A DNA stretch of 28,891 bases from an uncultured Veillonella sp. (GTDB taxonomy: Bacteria > Bacillota > Negativicutes > Veillonellales > Veillonellaceae), in contig URPV01000011.1 of the NCBI GenBank assembly GCA_900549805.1, positions 1 through 28,891 of the forward strand. Direction: 5' to 3'. The notes under the pieces were generated by a model. The model saw only the letters and a program-made list of their open reading frames with translations. It searched no databases and was not told where the DNA came from. The stretch's first letter is position 1. Each line of letters opens with the position of its first letter. Shown in pieces: positions 26,547 to 28,891 of the stretch. The translations under genes were made by a program, and so were the position numbers.

Positions 26547-27224
26547 TTAATCCTTGGATGGAAGTTTTCGAGATTGGCAGTCCTTTTGTGAGCAAGAGGA
26601 GCAACCCCGTTTGGTTGTTAAACATTGGTCTCCTGGCATACAGCCTATGATGGCTGTGACGGATTTACGGGGGAAGAGGAGGAAGTTATCAGTAACCTGC
26701 AGGCCTATTTGCTCTGTTTTGATAATTTTGCCCAATTGGGGCTGAATTTCCAAAGGCCAGTCCCCATAGCCTGGGGAGAAGCGCCAGGTTGTAGCATACC
26801 CCTGTTTCTTGGCCTTTTGATCGATGACTTCGTTGACTTGATTGGCCACTTGTTCCACTGCAGTCGTGGCTGCCGCATCTAATAATAGGCCTAAGGTGTA
26901 ATTTCCTTCTTTAAAGAGGGCGGAAGACCGCTCTTCCACATTTTCACCTACGGTTACTCCAAGGACATAAACTTTAGAGGATTTCTCTAAGTGTTTTTCT
27001 ATAATTCGACCTTCAATCTTGAGCGGTGGATTGGAGAGAATGGTCTTGGTTTCAGCATCGTAGTCGTATTCTTGATAGACCCCCTTGGGCGTAGCTAGTA
27101 GCTGGATTTCCTTACAAGCTTCTTGTACTAAATGTTCAGGAAAGTCTTCCGCATGAGCTATGCCTGCATAGCGCTTTACTTCTTCTTTGTTAATAAGGGG
27201 GAGCATTCCATTATAAATAGCCAT
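26547..27224 (-). CDS. Stand-alone methionine synthase reactivation-domain protein
   Basis: This protein corresponds to the C-terminal AdoMet-binding activation domain of full-length MetH, which remethylates oxidised cobalamin. The SAM-binding motif RFSPGYG is at residues 148-154, followed by LGLQ-like (IGLQVTDNFLLFPRKSVTAI) sequence typical of the domain. It has 225 residues and starts after AGGAGG on the minus strand. The C-terminal tail carries five cysteines (195, 201, 208, 211, 216), with spacing that could bind a metal or Fe-S cluster. It is the first gene of the operon and lies 52 bases before metH, so the two parts of the enzyme are co-expressed. Confidence 0.9.
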   Translation of the reverse strand: MAIYNGMLPLINKEEVKRYAGIAHAEDFPEHLVQEACKEIQLLATPKGVYQEYDYDAETKTILSNPPLKIEGRIIEKHLEKSSKVYVLGVTVGENVEERSSALFKEGNYTLGLLLDAAATTAVEQVANQVNEVIDQKAKKQGYATTWRFSPGYGDWPLEIQPQLGKIIKTEQIGLQVTDNFLLFPRKSVTAIIGCMPGDQCLTTKRGCSSCSQKDCQSRKLPSKD

Positions 27225-27245
27225 AAAGGCCTCCTATATTTGTTA

Positions 27246-27261
27246 ATAGAATTAATTCTAT
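27246..27261. promoter_or_regulatory. Perfect 16-bp palindrome in the met operon 5' region
   Basis: ATAGAATTAATTCTAT is a perfect inverted repeat. It lies between the proposed minus-strand promoter and the start codon of the activation-domain gene, roughly +10 to +25 of the transcript, where a repressor would block initiation or early elongation. The regulator is unknown, and AT-richness raises the chance of coincidence. Confidence 0.45.
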
Positions 27262-27277
27262 AGTATATGTCATTAAA

Positions 27278-27306
27278 ACTATACCTATTTTTCTCCCAAA
27301 AGTAAA
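27278..27306 (-). promoter_or_regulatory. Likely promoter of the met operon
   Basis: Read on the minus strand, TTTACT (27306-27301) and TATAGT (27283-27278) are separated by 17 bases, a good sigma-A arrangement. The -35 box overlaps one arm of the palindrome at 27301-27318, so binding there would compete with RNA polymerase. Confidence 0.5.
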
Positions 27307-27318
27307 CAAAAGTTTACT
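27301..27318. promoter_or_regulatory. Operator-like inverted repeat AGTAAAC-N4-GTTTACT
   Basis: This repeat has seven-base arms with an AAAA centre. It overlaps the -35 region of the leftward met promoter. The same half-site (AGTAAA / TTTACT) recurs about 90 bases away at 27393-27412, which supports a shared DNA-binding regulator. Confidence 0.5.
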
Positions 27319-27392
27319 ATAAGAGGACATAGACAGAGCCAAGCAATAGCTAGGTAAATATGATAAAATAAATAATTAGATTACTGAATACC

Positions 27393-27412
27393 TATAGTAA
27401 ATGTTTACTATA
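27393..27412. promoter_or_regulatory. Operator-like inverted repeat TATAGTAAA-TG-TTTACTATA
   Basis: This repeat has nine-base arms around a two-base centre. It lies about 40 bases upstream of mutS and may act on mutS, on the divergent met promoter by looping, or on both. A third partial copy of the half-site, TGTTTAC, follows at 27425. Confidence 0.5.
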
Positions 27413-27453
27413 CTGCATAGACTGTTTACAGGGATTACTAAATGGAGGGATCA

Positions 27454-28891
27454 TGGCTAGCAAAAAAACACCGATGATGGAACAGTATGAGTCCATTAAA
27501 GAACGTTATCCTGATACCATACTTTTTTTCCGCCTAGGCGATTTTTACGAGATGTTCAATGAGGATGCTTATGTGTGTTCTCGGGAGCTAGACCTGACTT
27601 TGACTGGTCGGACTGGTATGGATGCTAAAGGCCAGCCTAAGGCTCCTATGTGTGGAGTCCCTTACCATGCTTACGAGCAATATTTGGATAAGCTAGTAAA
27701 AAAAGGCTATAAGGTGGCCATTTGTGAGCAATTGGAAGATCCTAAGCAAGTAAAAGGCCTCGTTAAGAGGGGGGTTATCCGGGTCGTTACACCAGGCACC
27801 CTCATGTCAGAATCGGGGAATGATGCCCGGTCTAACAATTTTTTGTCCCTTATTTATAGTAAAGGGGATGCCTGGATTTTAGTCTTTGCCGACATATCCA
27901 CAGGAGAAGTCATTTGGGACCGTATAGCTCCTATTGAGGATAATAAAGGTCAAGTTTTTGATGCCTTATCTATGTATCGGCCACAAGAAATCGTGGTAGC
28001 TGATGAGATTGATTTGCCTGGCGATGTGAAAGATTTCATTGATAACCACTTTGAACAGACTGTCATTTCTCCTTATGATGCCTTAGTAGAAGCAGGGGAC
28101 TTAGCCAACAAGGCGGCCCAGCATTTTTCTCAAATGGGACTTATGGAGGAAGATGTACTTGCTGCTTTGGGCTACTTGCTTACCTATTTAACGGACGTCA
28201 TTAAAACGCCTATTTCCCATATAAACTACGTACACCGCATGTCTGTAGGAAATCGTATGATGTTAGATACGGCATCCCTAAGACACTTGGAAATTACTCA
28301 TAACCTGCGGGATGGGGGTGGCAAGGGAACCTTATTAGCCGTCTTAGATCGGACCTTAACCCCTATGGGGGCCCGCCTTTTAAAACAATGGTTAGAAAGC
28401 CCCTTGACTGATATATCTCATATCCAACGGCGGCAAGCAGCCATTTCTGAACTTATCTCTCGATCGGGTCAACGGTCTCACTTACAGGACCTACTTAAGT
28501 CCATTTCAGATTTTGAACGAATTGTGGGACGGGTGGAAACTGGGTCTGTATCCCCACGGGATTTTACCTCCCTCAGAGAATCTCTTTCTGTATTGCCTAG
28601 TATTAAAGACATCTTAGCAGACTGCCAAGCCTTGGCCTTGCGACAAGTAGATGAAGCTATTTGTGACCACCAAGACCTCTATGACTTATTGTCTAAGGCA
28701 ATCATGGACCAACCAGCCCTTACCTTAAAAGAAGGACGAGTGATTAAGGATGGCTACAATCAAGAATTGGATGATCTTCGGTCGCTAGCGACCAATAGCC
28801 AAGAGTGGCTCAAGAAATTGGAAGAGGAGATTATCGAAAAAACTGGTATCCGTCTTAAAACTGGTTATAATCGAGTTTTTGGCTACTACTT
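27454..28891 (+). CDS. mutS: DNA mismatch repair protein MutS, 3' partial
   Basis: MutS recognises base mismatches. About 479 codons are in the window, and the frame is open at the right edge, so the ATPase domain lies beyond it. The mismatch-recognition motif GDFYEMF is present, with Phe31 and Glu33 in the positions that stack into and contact the mispair. Also visible are PMCGVPYHA, VAICEQLEDPK and VKRGVIRVVTPGT in the N-terminal and connector domains, and the lever/core domain start MLDTASLRHLEI. The ATG follows GGAGGG (27445-27450). The sequence continues without a stop to the last base. Confidence 0.96.

Larger units (their letters stand above)
27225..27453. other. Divergent intergenic region between the met operon and mutS
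   Basis: These 229 AT-rich bases contain no coding frame I can support. They hold the leftward promoter and the inverted repeats listed separately. I see no S-box, T-box or cobalamin riboswitch features, although a B12-dependent methionine operon might have been expected to carry one. I could not identify a convincing + strand promoter for mutS. Confidence 0.6.

Noticed and set aside
27225..27453. SAM or cobalamin riboswitch upstream of the met operon
   Set aside because: None of the conserved stems or core sequences of these riboswitches could be found on the minus strand. The region is AT-rich with simple palindromes.

Overview
This 28.9 kb window is a dense chromosomal housekeeping region of a low-to-mid GC Firmicute. 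The best fit is Negativicutes, probably Veillonella or a close relative. That rests on gene order, a PASTA-domain Ser/Thr kinase, a short B12-dependent MetH with its reactivation domain on a separate gene, and the general look of the proteins. It is recollection and inference, not a database match. I see no tRNA, rRNA, CRISPR array, IS element, phage gene or toxin system.

Region 1 (about 1-10136, + strand) is a tightly packed probable operon for replication restart, translation and protein maturation, and ribosome assembly. The order is priA (5' end outside the window), def, fmt, rsmB, rlmN, a PP2C phosphatase, the PASTA kinase prkC, rsgA and rpe. Many junctions overlap by 1-8 bases. A weak hairpin plus T-run follows rpe.

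Region 2 (about 10137-20060, + strand) starts with a recognisable promoter and a roughly 100-base structured leader. It then runs rpsB, tsf, pyrH, frr, an unrecognised 90-residue gene, uppS, cdsA, dxr, rseP, ispG and proS, covering translation, UMP kinase, ribosome recycling, isoprenoid and undecaprenyl supply, phospholipid precursor and membrane proteolysis. A hairpin without a T-run lies between rpsB and tsf. A textbook terminator lies between tsf and pyrH, so the two highly expressed translation genes are partly insulated from the genes after them. Another terminator-like hairpin follows proS.

Region 3 (about 20090-23185, + strand) holds a PHP-domain phosphoesterase, a P-loop protein with an Asp23/Gls24-like C-terminal domain, and miaB. 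As read here, miaB is broken by an in-frame TAA at codon 51 and has also lost an expected Fe-S cysteine at codon 47. It ends in a perfect-stem bidirectional terminator facing the converging met operon.

Region 4 (23191-27224, - strand) is a methionine operon transcribed leftward: a stand-alone MetH activation-domain protein, metH, then metF. A 229-base divergent region (27225-27453) separates it from mutS (+ strand, 3' end outside the window). It contains several palindromes that look like operators.

Most of the window is ordinary conserved biology, and I did not find a convincing undescribed system. The items most worth a second look are the interrupted miaB, the palindrome-rich met/mutS control region, the P-loop/Asp23 fusion, and the attenuation-like architecture around rpsB-tsf-pyrH.
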